Origin: CAWCTB01 sp963798275
GTDB lineage: Bacteria; Acidobacteriota; Terriglobia; Terriglobales; Acidobacteriaceae
NCBI GenBank assembly: GCA_963798275.1
Contig: CAWCTB010000048.1
Coordinates: forward strand, 1-64,000
Direction of reading: 5' to 3'
DNA: 64,000 nt
Shown: piece by piece, positions 45,479 through 53,663 of the stretch
How the letters are laid out: each line of letters starts with the position of its first letter
Numbering within the stretch: the first letter of the stretch is position 1
Notes under the pieces: model-generated
What the model was told of the DNA's origin: nothing
Databases searched by the model: none
The model's input: the letters and a program-made list of their open reading frames with translations, nothing else
Program-made: the position numbers and the translations under genes

Positions 45479-46528
45479 GTGAATCCTGGCCTGATCCTGC
45501 TGATCGTTACGGTCATTACGGCGCTCATCTTTGATTTCTTCAACGGATTCCACGACGCCGCCAACAGCATCGCTACTGTGGTTTCCACCCGCGTACTGTC
45601 GCCGCGGCTCGCGGTAGTCTGGGCCGCGGCCTTCAACTTTCTGGCAGCGTTTTTCCTCGGCACCGCTGTGGCCAAGACGATTGGCAAAGGCATGATCCAG
45701 CTCGACATCGTCACCCAGTACGTGGTGATCGCGGGCTTGCTCGGGGCCATCATCTGGGACTTGCTCACCTGGTTGTTGGGCCTGCCGACTTCGTCGTCGC
45801 ACGCTCTCATCGGCGGATATGCCGGAGCGGCCCTGGCCCGCGCCGCCATTCTTCACGGCTGGAGCGAAGCGCCCAAGGTGATCATCACCTCCGGCTGGAC
45901 CAAGACCCTGATCTTCATCGTGGTTGCCCCGGTGATGGGCTTCGTCCTCGGCTTCGGCCTGATGGTGGCGGTGTACTGGATCTTCCAGCACCGGTCGCCC
46001 CGCCAGGTCGATTCATTGTTTCGCAAACTGCAATTGCTTTCCGCCGCCGCTTACAGCCTGGGACATGGCGGCAATGACGCGCAGAAGACCATGGGCATCG
46101 TCGCCGGCGCACTCTACACTGCCGGTGTCATGAACAAGGATGACTTCGCCGCCAACTGGGGACATTGGCACTGGCCCATCATTCTGGCCGCGCATACCGC
46201 CATCGCTCTCGGAACCTACTTCGGCGGCTGGCGCATCGTTCACACCATGGGTTCCAAGATCACCAAGCTCAGGCCTGTCGGCGGCTTTTGCGCCGAGACA
46301 GCGGGCGCCATCACACTGTTTGGCACCGCTCTCGCCGGAATCCCAGTAAGCACCACGCATACCATCACCGGTGCCATCGTCGGCGTCGGGAGCACCCACC
46401 GGCTGTCGGCAGTGCGCTGGGGGGTGGCCAGGCGGATCGTCTGGGCGTGGGTCCTCACGATCCCGGCTTCGGCCATGGTTGCCATGGCCGCCTTCTGGCT
46501 GATCCACTTGTTCAATCCACTCGCGTAG
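45479..46528 (+). CDS. Inorganic phosphate transporter, PiT family
   Basis: A 349-residue low-affinity phosphate transporter. The PiT signature is near the N-terminus, FDFFNGFHDAANSIATVVST, and its repeat near residue 195, SLGHGGNDAQKTMGIVAGAL. About ten membrane helices are visible. The GTG at 45479 is preceded by CGGAG. It is paired with DUF47 upstream, typical for proton- or cation-coupled Pit systems. Confidence 0.97.
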   Translation: MNPGLILLIVTVITALIFDFFNGFHDAANSIATVVSTRVLSPRLAVVWAAAFNFLAAFFLGTAVAKTIGKGMIQLDIVTQYVVIAGLLGAIIWDLLTWLLGLPTSSSHALIGGYAGAALARAAILHGWSEAPKVIITSGWTKTLIFIVVAPVMGFVLGFGLMVAVYWIFQHRSPRQVDSLFRKLQLLSAAAYSLGHGGNDAQKTMGIVAGALYTAGVMNKDDFAANWGHWHWPIILAAHTAIALGTYFGGWRIVHTMGSKITKLRPVGGFCAETAGAITLFGTALAGIPVSTTHTITGAIVGVGSTHRLSAVRWGVARRIVWAWVLTIPASAMVAMAAFWLIHLFNPLA

Positions 46529-46613
46529 ATCTCCTGCGTGCCAGCATCGTCTCGCGAATGGTGCTGTCTGGATGGTGCAGCCCGCCCGCTGCTAGAATCG
46601 CTGTTGAACCGTC

Positions 46614-47780
46614 ATGCCAACCCAATCCCCATTCTGCGATGTGGAAACCGCGCTCGAAGAGATTCGCGCCGGACGCATGATCGTCGTCATCGACGACGAA
46701 GACCGTGAAAATGAGGGCGACCTCACCATGGCTGCCGAAAAAATCACGCCGGAAGCCATCAATTTCATGGCCAAGTTCGGGCGCGGCCTGGTCTGCCTGG
46801 CCATGACCGAGGAGCGTCTTGACTATCTTCGCCTCGGTCCCATGTCGGCCGAAAATACCTCGAACTTTGGCACCGCCTTCACCGAATCGATCGACGCCAA
46901 GGACGGCGTGACCACCGGCATCTCCGCCTACGATCGTGCCCAAACCATCCAGGTGGCGATCGATCCCCAGACGCGTCCCAACGACCTCGCTCGCCCCGGA
47001 CATGTTTTCCCTCTGCGGGCACGCAAAGGCGGCGTACTGGTGCGCGCCGGGCAAACCGAAGCCTCGGTCGATCTGGCGCGGCTGGCAGGACTGGTTCCCG
47101 CGGGCGTGATCTGCGAGATCATGAACGACGATGGAACCATGTCGCGCGTTCCGGAACTCACACAGTTCTGCCGTCAGCACAGTTTGAAGATGCTGACCGT
47201 CGCCGAACTCATCCGTTACCGCATGGCGCACGAGCGCTACGTGCGGCGGCTAGCCGAGGCCATCGTTCCCACTGCTTATGGCGAATTCCGCATGATCGCC
47301 TACGAGTCCGAGATCAACGGCGACTCCCATATCGCGCTGGTAAAAGGCGACGTTGAGCACGCCGGAGACGACCCTGTGCTGGTCCGTATGCACTCTCATT
47401 GCCTGGTGGGCGACGTCTTCGGCGCAACCTGGTGCGAGTGCCGCAACACCATCGACGCCTCCATGCGCCGCATCGCCGAAGAAGGACGCGGCGCGCTCAT
47501 CTACCTGCACCAGACTTCGAAGGGCTATTCCATCGAGAAGCTGGGCGATCACCTCACCATCCAGTTCCATCATGAGCAGCGCCTGCCCACGCTGCCCGCG
47601 AGCCAGCGCAGCACGCAGCGCGAAATCGGTATTGGCGCGCAGATCCTCTCCGACTTGAATCTCAAGCGCATTCGCCTGCTGACCAACCACCCGCGCAAGG
47701 TCGCAGGACTGGAAGGCTTCGGCATTGAGATCGTGGAGCAGGTGCCGGTTTCGACCGCCGGCAAGGTGGGAGTCCGCTAA
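46614..47780 (+). CDS. ribBA: RibBA-type DHBP synthase / GTP cyclohydrolase II
   Basis: A 388-residue two-domain protein of riboflavin synthesis. The N-terminal half is a well-conserved 3,4-dihydroxy-2-butanone-4-phosphate synthase: IVVIDDEDRENEGDLTMAAE, DGVTTGISAYDRAQTI, and HVFPLRARKGGVLVRAGQTE. The C-terminal half is GTP cyclohydrolase II-like: HSHCLVGDVFGATWCECR keeps the zinc Cys pattern (11 residues apart, then CxC). The block that normally reads RQEGRGIGL is HQTSKGYSI, so the second activity is doubtful. No FMN riboswitch is seen in the 85 bases upstream. It is a single gene here. Confidence 0.93.
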   Translation: MPTQSPFCDVETALEEIRAGRMIVVIDDEDRENEGDLTMAAEKITPEAINFMAKFGRGLVCLAMTEERLDYLRLGPMSAENTSNFGTAFTESIDAKDGVTTGISAYDRAQTIQVAIDPQTRPNDLARPGHVFPLRARKGGVLVRAGQTEASVDLARLAGLVPAGVICEIMNDDGTMSRVPELTQFCRQHSLKMLTVAELIRYRMAHERYVRRLAEAIVPTAYGEFRMIAYESEINGDSHIALVKGDVEHAGDDPVLVRMHSHCLVGDVFGATWCECRNTIDASMRRIAEEGRGALIYLHQTSKGYSIEKLGDHLTIQFHHEQRLPTLPASQRSTQREIGIGAQILSDLNLKRIRLLTNHPRKVAGLEGFGIEIVEQVPVSTAGKVGVR

Positions 47781-47846
47781 CTCTCGCTGAGCACGAGTGC
47801 AAACTCGAATGCTCGGTTTGTAATCCCCGAGTCCTTTAGAAGAAAT

Positions 47847-47873
47847 CGAAAAGGCACGACCAAAGCCGTGCCT
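47847..47873 (-). terminator. Rho-independent terminator on the minus strand
   Basis: AGGCACG and CGTGCCT form a 7-bp stem; on the minus strand it is followed by TTTT. It serves the zinc-ribbon gene that ends at 47940. Confidence 0.7.
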
Positions 47874-47939
47874 CGGAGATACCGATTTTTGGGCAGCGCA
47901 CCAAGCTGCCGCGACCGCCAAAAAGAACCGTCCTGACCT

Positions 47940-48203
47940 CTAGTTAGGTTTGCGCGGAACAATCTCCTCATCGCGAATAAAAAACTGCGCTGAGCATTTT
48001 TCCGAACCGCAGATCACCGGCAGCAGTCCGGAGATTTGTTTGCGCGTGACCAACCCGAGCTGGGCGCAATTGGGACAGGAGAGAACGGCCCAGTAGGGAT
48101 CTTCCTTCTCGCCCACTTCGCCCGCGTTTTCCAGCACGAAGATTGTTCCAGGCTCCATCTGTTCGGGGATCCATTCGCTCAAGATGCTTAGTTCTCCGAT
48201 CAC
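47940..48203 (-). CDS. Small zinc-ribbon hypothetical protein
   Basis: An 87-residue protein from the GTG at 48203, chosen because GGAGG lies just upstream (GAAGGAGGGCACGTG). The longer frame to 48266 has no such site. Two cysteine pairs, SCPNC and CGSEKC, form a likely zinc ribbon. No family recognised. It lies 37 bases after the MerR regulator's stop on the same strand and may be co-transcribed. Confidence 0.75.
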   Translation of the reverse strand: MIGELSILSEWIPEQMEPGTIFVLENAGEVGEKEDPYWAVLSCPNCAQLGLVTRKQISGLLPVICGSEKCSAQFFIRDEEIVPRKPN

Positions 48204-48240
48204 GTGCCCTCCTTCGCCGGGCGAACCCGGGCTGCACCGT

Positions 48241-48711
48241 CTAAGAAGCCCTGCTACGTCTCGCATTAAGATGACGTACGGAACCGTTGCGCTTCCTCGC
48301 TCCCAGGATCTCCCCGCGCACCCGCTGAATCGTGTCGCTCAGGCACACCGTCAACATCGGCTGCCGTGCGTTTTTCAGCAGGTCAACCACCCCACGGGCT
48401 GTATCCTCAAGAAAAATATGGCTGCCGTCGGTCAGCAGGTGGTACTCCGAGGCGGCCATGACCGTCTCCACCAGCCGCTTGCCCAGCTCCTTCTGCAGGA
48501 AGCGCAGCACCCGCCGGATCTTCTGCAACGAAAACCCGCGGCTGCGCAGCTCGCAGATCACGGCAACCTCAGCCAGATCGTCGAGCGAGTAAATGCGCTT
48601 GTGCCCTTCACGTGCGGGAACCACGATGCGGCGTTCATCCCACCACTGAAGCTGGCGCAGGCTGATGCCTGTGATCGCCACCACTTCATTGGATGTGAAC
48701 GTCGTTTGCAT
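48241..48711 (-). CDS. MerR family transcriptional regulator
   Basis: A 156-residue regulator. The N-terminal winged helix reads FTSNEVVAITGISLRQLQWW followed by DERRIVVPAREGHKRIYSLD, the MerR signature. The coiled coil follows (RSRGFSLQKIRRVLRFLQKE). The C-terminal effector region is short and has few cysteines, so metal sensing of the MerR/SoxR kind is not suggested. The ATG at 48711 fits the domain start. It is divergent from the hemerythrin gene, which may be its target. Confidence 0.92.
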   Translation of the reverse strand: MQTTFTSNEVVAITGISLRQLQWWDERRIVVPAREGHKRIYSLDDLAEVAVICELRSRGFSLQKIRRVLRFLQKELGKRLVETVMAASEYHLLTDGSHIFLEDTARGVVDLLKNARQPMLTVCLSDTIQRVRGEILGARKRNGSVRHLNARRSRAS

Positions 48712-48998
48712 CGCTTCCCACCCCGAAACAAAATCTTCAGGAAATGTTTGAAACATCATAGAGCACTGGTGTGTGCAGTCAAGATGAAATGTTGACCAAC
48801 CTGGCACCTCGGTGTCACAGGAGTAAAATCTTGTCGGCTGAATTTAGCTGGCGATGGGAAGCCTGCACCCCCGACGCGCGCCAGGCCCGCGGAATGTCAA
48901 GGCAACACCAAATCGCGGCCTCCCGCCACGAAGGCTGGATTTGGCAAGCCAGCCGGAGGCGAAGCGTCCTAGACTTAAGATGAATACCGGAGAACACC

Positions 48999-49721
48999 AT
49001 GTCCCACGATTCCCACGATCCTTCGAGGCGCAACCTCCTCACCAGAACGCTCGCCCTGTCGACCGCAACCCTGGTGGTGCCGGAACTGCTGCTGGCCTTG
49101 CCCGAGAGTGCGGAGCCGGAAGTCACCGCCACCGAAGATCTCATGCGCGAGCACGGCGTGTTGCGGCGCGCCCTTCTCGTCTACAGGGAGAGCGTCCCCA
49201 AGATTCGAAGTCATGCTGCCTCTCTCGATGCCAGCGCTCTCTATCAGGCCGCACAACTGTTCCGCAACTTTGGGGAAAACTACCACGAACGCATGTTGGA
49301 AGAGGCGCACATTTTCCCCGTAGTAAAGAAAGGCACCGGCGAAGCCGCCGGATATGTCGACATCCTGATCGCCCAGCACGCGCGCGGACGCGAAATCACC
49401 GAATACATCCTGTCGGTGACCAAGCCGGGCAAGATCGCCAGCGGCAATGCTGAGCCGATGGCGCGCTCGCTCGACGAGTTCGTCAGCATGTATCAGAACC
49501 ACGCCGCCCGCGAAGATACGGTGGTCTTCCCCGCCTGGAAGACGCACTTCACCAACAAGCAACTCGACGAACTCTCCGATCAGTTCGAAGACATCGAACA
49601 CAAGATGTTCGGCAAGGATGGCTTCGACGATGCGGTCAGCAAGATCGCTGCAATCGAGAAGTCACTTGGCCTGTTTGACTTGAACCAGTTCACCGCGCCT
49701 CCGCCACCGAAGTTATCGTGA
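48999..49721 (+). CDS. Tat-exported hemerythrin-domain protein
   Basis: A 240-residue protein with a twin-arginine leader (DPSRRNLLTRTLALSTATLV) and a hemerythrin HHE domain. Histidine and acidic ligands are in LMREHGVLRRAL, ENYHERMLEEAHIFPVV, IAQHARGREITEYI and YQNHAAREDTVVFPAW, in the order expected for a diiron four-helix bundle. Export in a folded state through Tat fits a metal-bearing protein. It could bind O2 or NO or act in iron or peroxide handling outside the cytoplasm. It overlaps the DoxX gene by its stop codon. Confidence 0.9.
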   Translation: MSHDSHDPSRRNLLTRTLALSTATLVVPELLLALPESAEPEVTATEDLMREHGVLRRALLVYRESVPKIRSHAASLDASALYQAAQLFRNFGENYHERMLEEAHIFPVVKKGTGEAAGYVDILIAQHARGREITEYILSVTKPGKIASGNAEPMARSLDEFVSMYQNHAAREDTVVFPAWKTHFTNKQLDELSDQFEDIEHKMFGKDGFDDAVSKIAAIEKSLGLFDLNQFTAPPPPKLS

Positions 49722-50152
49722 TGAGCGCAACGCCGGCACAGCGCACCTCCCGCTTCTCCAAGGCGATTGTCCTGATTCGCATTCTTGTGGGCTGGGTGTT
49801 CGTCTCCGAAGGCATTCAGAAATTTCTCTTCCCTGCCGCGCTGGGCGTAGGCCGGTTCGAGAAGGTCGGAATTCCGGCGCCGCACCTCATGGCGCCCTTC
49901 GTGGGCGCGGTTGAGATCGTTTTCGGGACGATGGTGCTCCTGGGTTTATTTACCAGGCTGGCGGCGATCCCCTTGCTGTGTGTGATCCTGACGGCAATCG
50001 CGACCACCAAGATTCCGATGCTCTCCAAAACAGGCATCTGGAGCATGTTGCACGAAGCGCGAACCGACTTCAGCATGTTGCTCGGGTTGTTGTTCTTGTT
50101 GATCGTCGGCGGAGGAAGCCTGGCGCTGCGCCGCGATCGCGAACCCACGTAG
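49721..50152 (+). CDS. DoxX family membrane protein
   Basis: A 143-residue four-helix membrane protein of the DoxX family: ILVGWVFVSEGIQKFLFPAA with the conserved G-x-x-K, then VGAVEIVFGTMVLLGLFTRL. DoxX proteins form electron-transfer or redox-linked membrane partners in several pathways. The ATG at 49721 overlaps the hemerythrin stop (GTGATGA region), so the two genes are coupled. Its last 14 codons are duplicated about 220 bases downstream. Confidence 0.9.
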   Translation: MSATPAQRTSRFSKAIVLIRILVGWVFVSEGIQKFLFPAALGVGRFEKVGIPAPHLMAPFVGAVEIVFGTMVLLGLFTRLAAIPLLCVILTAIATTKIPMLSKTGIWSMLHEARTDFSMLLGLLFLLIVGGGSLALRRDREPT

Positions 50153-50158
50153 AAGCCG
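50117..50158. repeat. 42-bp direct repeat, copy 1 (inside doxX end)
   Basis: The stretch that encodes the DoxX tail and its stop recurs at 50340-50381 with a single C/A difference. Confidence 0.85.
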
Positions 50159-50339
50159 GCGGCGCTCCTGGTCCGTCGGCGCCGGACTTCACAGGCTCTG
50201 GACAAGCAATGATTGGGTAGAGCTGGCCTTCAGGCCAGCGTCTGTCGCCTTATTCTTGTCATTCGGCGAGGGGCCACCCCGAGGAATCTGCTGCTTCTTC
50301 CCTTTCCGCGCGCGATTGCTTCCGCAGCCTTGTTCAGGC

Positions 50340-50381
50340 AGCCTGGCGCTGCGCCGCGATCGCGAACCCAAGTAGAAGCCG
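50340..50381. repeat. 42-bp direct repeat, copy 2 (intergenic)
   Basis: A second copy of the doxX 3' end lies in the gene-free stretch 50153-50460. It includes the same SLALRRDREP codons and stop but no start. Nothing else is recognised in this stretch before the tRNA. Confidence 0.85.
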
Positions 50382-50460
50382 ATCTCGTCTGGGGAGCTTA
50401 GTTTCCACCACAGCAATTGCGGGCCATTTCACAGCAGTGTTACACTCGGTCATCGGCTGA

Positions 50461-50535
50461 GCGGGAGTAACTCAGTGGTAGAGTCACAGCTTCCCAAGCT
50501 GTTGGTCGGGGGTTCGATTCCCCTCTCCCGCTCCA
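50461..50535 (+). tRNA. tRNA-Gly (anticodon CCC)
   Basis: Acceptor GCGGGAG pairs with CTCCCGC; D-arm ACTCAGTGGTAGAGT; anticodon stem ACAGC/GCTGT with loop TTCCCAA giving anticodon CCC (reads GGG glycine codons); T-arm GGGGGTTCGATTCCCCT; the CCA end is encoded (50533-50535). The discriminator base is T. There is no intron or variable-arm enlargement. Confidence 0.96.
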
Positions 50536-50548
50536 ATGCTCAGCCAAA

Positions 50549-51112
50549 ATGAAAACCACCCGCTTCGCGATTGGCGTGCTGCTCTTGGTTCCGCTCAACT
50601 TCATCGCACAATCACGCCCCGACACAAACGCCGCCGACACATATCCCTCACCTGACGGACAACTCGTGGCCACGGTGATTCCAAGCGGAAAAGAAAAAGG
50701 CCGCGAACGTGCCGAGAGTCGCGTCGAGATTCGACGCAAGGACGGTGCCCTGCTTTGTGTGCATGACTTCTCGTCCGCCGATGGCGCAAGGACGGACGCT
50801 GCTTTCTGCGCACGACTTCTCCTCCGACGAGGCGAGCACGGCTATGGCGTAGACGGAGCGCAGTGGACGCCGGACTCACAGTTCTTTGTTTTCCCCATGA
50901 GCAATTCAGGTGGTCACATGCCGCTGTATGTTCCGGTGGCCTTCTGGTCGAGAAGCCTGAATCGCTTTTCCCGGTTGGACAACTTCACCGCCAGCCTGAC
51001 TTTTTCCGTGGTGGCCAACGATGGCGTGAAGGTCAGCACCTGGCCGGAAATGAAGCCCGTCACCCTTTCCCTTCGCAAACTCCACCCCGGTGACGCAACG
51101 GTCCTGCACTAA
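50549..51112 (+). CDS. Exported protein of unknown function with internal duplication
   Basis: A 187-residue protein with a signal peptide (FAIGVLLLVPLNFIAQS). The mature part holds PSPDGQLVATVI and a block WTPDSQFFVFPMSNSGGH found in many proteins of propeller type. A 50-bp unit (50735-50784) is repeated with changes at 50785-50832. The first copy reads RKDGALLCVHDFSSADG; the second would read RKDG then LLSAHDFSSDE but is out of frame, giving ARTDAAFCARLLLRR instead. Two single-base losses in the second copy restore the frame afterward. It converges on the MFS gene with 4 bases of overlap. Confidence 0.75.
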   Translation: MKTTRFAIGVLLLVPLNFIAQSRPDTNAADTYPSPDGQLVATVIPSGKEKGRERAESRVEIRRKDGALLCVHDFSSADGARTDAAFCARLLLRRGEHGYGVDGAQWTPDSQFFVFPMSNSGGHMPLYVPVAFWSRSLNRFSRLDNFTASLTFSVVANDGVKVSTWPEMKPVTLSLRKLHPGDATVLH

Positions 51113-52338
51113 CCTGGACTCTCCACCTCCAGCATGAAGCTCCGCCCGTGATGTTCCCGCCCCAACAGCAGCAATACTGCGAGCGAAACCATCACCACCA
51201 ACTCAAACGACGTCAGCGCCCACGCGTAGCCGAGGCGATCGCGCAAGGCAAATTCCACTGTGGGGGTCGAAGCCGCCAGCAAGATCCCAATCTGATACGT
51301 AAAGCCCGGCAGCAGCCCCCGCACCGCATGCGGCGACAGCTCATTCAGGTGTACCGGTATGATGCCCCACGCGCCCTGCACCCCCATCTGCATAACGAAC
51401 GCACCCAGCGCGAGAATCAGCATCCCGCCGCCAAACGCCCAGATCGGCATGATGAGCAGCGATACTCCCAGCGCCGCCAGCATAGTGTAGCGACGGCCCA
51501 GGCGCTCGGAGAGCATGCCAAAGATCACCGCCCCGGTGATCGCTCCCACGTTATAGAACATCGTGATGTACGCCACGGTGTTGGGCGCTATGCCGTGCTG
51601 ATGTTTGAGGAAGTCCGGATACAGGTCCTGCGTCCCGTGCGACAGGCAGTTCATGAGGAACATGAGAACGACCATGTAAAGCGACAGCCACTTGTGCTGC
51701 CAGGCAATGCGAGGGCCATCGAGCGTCCGCGCCACGCGGTGCTGCTGCCATGCTTCCGACTCGGGCACTTTCGTCCGTATATAAAGCGCGAGCAGCGCAG
51801 GTATTCCGCCGGCCCAAAACATTGCGCGCCATCCCAGGTTCGGCAGTATCACTCGTGCGGCCAACGCCGCCAGCAGGTAGCCGTAGGCGTAACCGCTTTG
51901 GAGAATGCCCGACAGCACGCCACGCCAGCGCACCGGCGCATGCTCCATGGCCAGCGACGCCCCAACCCCCCATTCCCCGCCCATGCCGATGCCGAACAGC
52001 ATGCGCAGAATGAAGAACACCGTGAAGTTGGGCGCGAATCCGCACAGCAGCTCGATGGTCGAGAAAAAAATAACGTTGGCCATCAACGGACGGCGCCGGC
52101 CATAGCGGTCGGCCATCATGCCAAACAGCAGCGCGCCCACGGGACGCATGGCCAGCGTCGCAGTTACGCTCAGCACAATATCGGTCTTGCTCACCTGAAA
52201 GTGTTCGGCCAAAACATCGAACAGGAAGATGACGACGAAGAAGTCGAAAGCGTCGAGCGTCCAGCCTAGGAAGCCCGCAGTGACGGCGTGCCAGCGGTTG
52301 GAGCTCTCCTTTCGCGTTGTGGTGACGAGGTCGGCCAT
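51109..52338 (-). CDS. MFS transporter (sialate/carboxylate-type permease)
   Basis: A 409-residue major-facilitator permease from the ATG at 52338. The start SNRWHAVTAGFLGWTLDAFD then FFVVIFLFDVLAEHF and the motif GMMADRYGRRRPLM between helices 2 and 3 are typical, as is RMLFGIGMGGEWGVGASLAM after. This head resembles sialic-acid or monocarboxylate symporters (NanT/JEN-like, aromatic acid group). Twelve helices are visible. The frame is open further upstream to 52938 but that part lies over another gene on the other strand. The substrate is unknown. Confidence 0.93.
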   Translation of the reverse strand: MADLVTTTRKESSNRWHAVTAGFLGWTLDAFDFFVVIFLFDVLAEHFQVSKTDIVLSVTATLAMRPVGALLFGMMADRYGRRRPLMANVIFFSTIELLCGFAPNFTVFFILRMLFGIGMGGEWGVGASLAMEHAPVRWRGVLSGILQSGYAYGYLLAALAARVILPNLGWRAMFWAGGIPALLALYIRTKVPESEAWQQHRVARTLDGPRIAWQHKWLSLYMVVLMFLMNCLSHGTQDLYPDFLKHQHGIAPNTVAYITMFYNVGAITGAVIFGMLSERLGRRYTMLAALGVSLLIMPIWAFGGGMLILALGAFVMQMGVQGAWGIIPVHLNELSPHAVRGLLPGFTYQIGILLAASTPTVEFALRDRLGYAWALTSFELVVMVSLAVLLLLGREHHGRSFMLEVESPG

Positions 52339-52434
52339 CGCTATCCGAGTGAAGTTATCAGATGGCCGTAACCGGCGCAAAGACCTGCGGCAGCGCAGGA
52401 CATATATGATTAGTAGGCAAGCCTGGAGTAAGAA

Positions 52435-53657
52435 TTGACCGAACGTCTCTACTACACGGACTCCTCTGTCCTCGAGTTTGATGCGCAGGTGATCGCCGTC
52501 TGCAACGGCGCCAACGGCACAGCCGTGACCCTCGATCGCTCCGCCTTCTATCCCACCAGCGGAGGACAAACATTCGACATCGGCTGGCTGGAAGCCGATG
52601 GTGCGCGCATGCGGGTGCAAGATGTAGCGGAAGACGAGGCGACGGGAGAGGTACTGCACTGGATCGAGACCGCCCCTGACACAATTCGCTGCGGATCGAC
52701 GGTGCGCGGCATCGTCGACTCTGAGCGGCGTCGCGATCACATGCAGCAGCACACCGGCCAGCATGTGCTTTCCGCCGCTTTCGAGAAGCTGTACCAGTTC
52801 CCTACCGTCTCGTTCCGCATGGGCGACGAGAGTTGCACCATCGATCTCGCGACCGATGCAGTCACGGCAAAGCAGATCGAGGCCGTCGAGCGCCTGGCCA
52901 ACGAGGTGATCGCGGACGATCGGCCGGTTGAGATTCACTTCGCCACTCCGGAAGAAGCTCGCAACCTGGGCGTGCGTAAAATTCCCGCGGCCGAGCGCGA
53001 GAAGCTACGGCTCATCGATATTCGCGACTTCGACCTGAATGCCTGCGGTGGCACCCACGTGCGCAGCACCGGACAGATTGGCGCAATCCTGCTGCGCAAG
53101 ACCGAAAAGGTCCGGCAGGGTGTGCGGGTAGAGTTCGTGTGCGGACTGCGGGCGGTACAAACCGCGCGCCGTGACTTCACCACGCTGACCGAAACAGCCG
53201 CCGTCTACTCCGCGCACATCTGGGACGTTCCCCAGCAGGCGCGAAAATCGCTGGACGAGATCAAGTCGGCGCAGAAGGCGCAGCAAAAGCTGCTGGAAGA
53301 AGTAGCCGAGTTGCAGGCCGGCTCCTTTGCTTGCCGGCGCGCGTAGCATAGGCGAGTACAAGCTGGTTGCCCAATTCTTCGCCGAGCGCGATCTGGGGTT
53401 CATTAAGATTACTGGCGCAGAAGATCACGCGCGCAGGAAATGCGGTGGCATTCCTGGGATGCGGCGGCGCCCAGCCCTCGCTGGTATTCGCACAAACAGC
53501 GGGGCGTCCCCACGACATGGGCGCACTGATGAAGCAGGCGGTGCAAAGGCTCGGTGCTCGCGGCGGCGGCAACAAGGACATGGCGCAAGGCGGCGCTCCC
53601 GATGCAGCCAGCGCCGAGCACGCGATCATGGAAGCGGCGAAGGCTCTCACGGACTGA
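52435..53657 (+). CDS. AlaX-type alanyl-tRNA editing protein with DHHA1 domain (frameshifted)
   Basis: A trans-editing enzyme related to the C-terminal half of AlaRS. The N-terminal part has FYPTSGGQTFDIGWL, the zinc/catalytic HMQQHTGQHVLSAAF and CGGTHVRSTGQIG, which hydrolyse Ser-tRNA-Ala or Gly-tRNA-Ala. A helical linker and a DHHA1 domain follow (RAGNAVAFLGCGGAQPSLVF; LGARGGGNKDMAQGG). Frame changes lie near 53335 and 53430; joining gives SLLAGARSIGEYKLVAQF and continues to 53657. The start is the TTG at 52435, which is preceded by GGAGTAAGAA. The glycine-rich motif is GGGNKD where AlaRS has GGGRPD. Confidence 0.88.
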
Positions 53658-53663
53658 CAACAC

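Noticed and set aside
46529..46613. FMN riboswitch before ribBA
   Set aside because: The space is only 85 bases and lacks the conserved RFN element helices.
51148..52269. Plus-strand frame of 373 codons
   Set aside because: Antisense to the MFS permease and rich in Arg/His/Gln without any domain.
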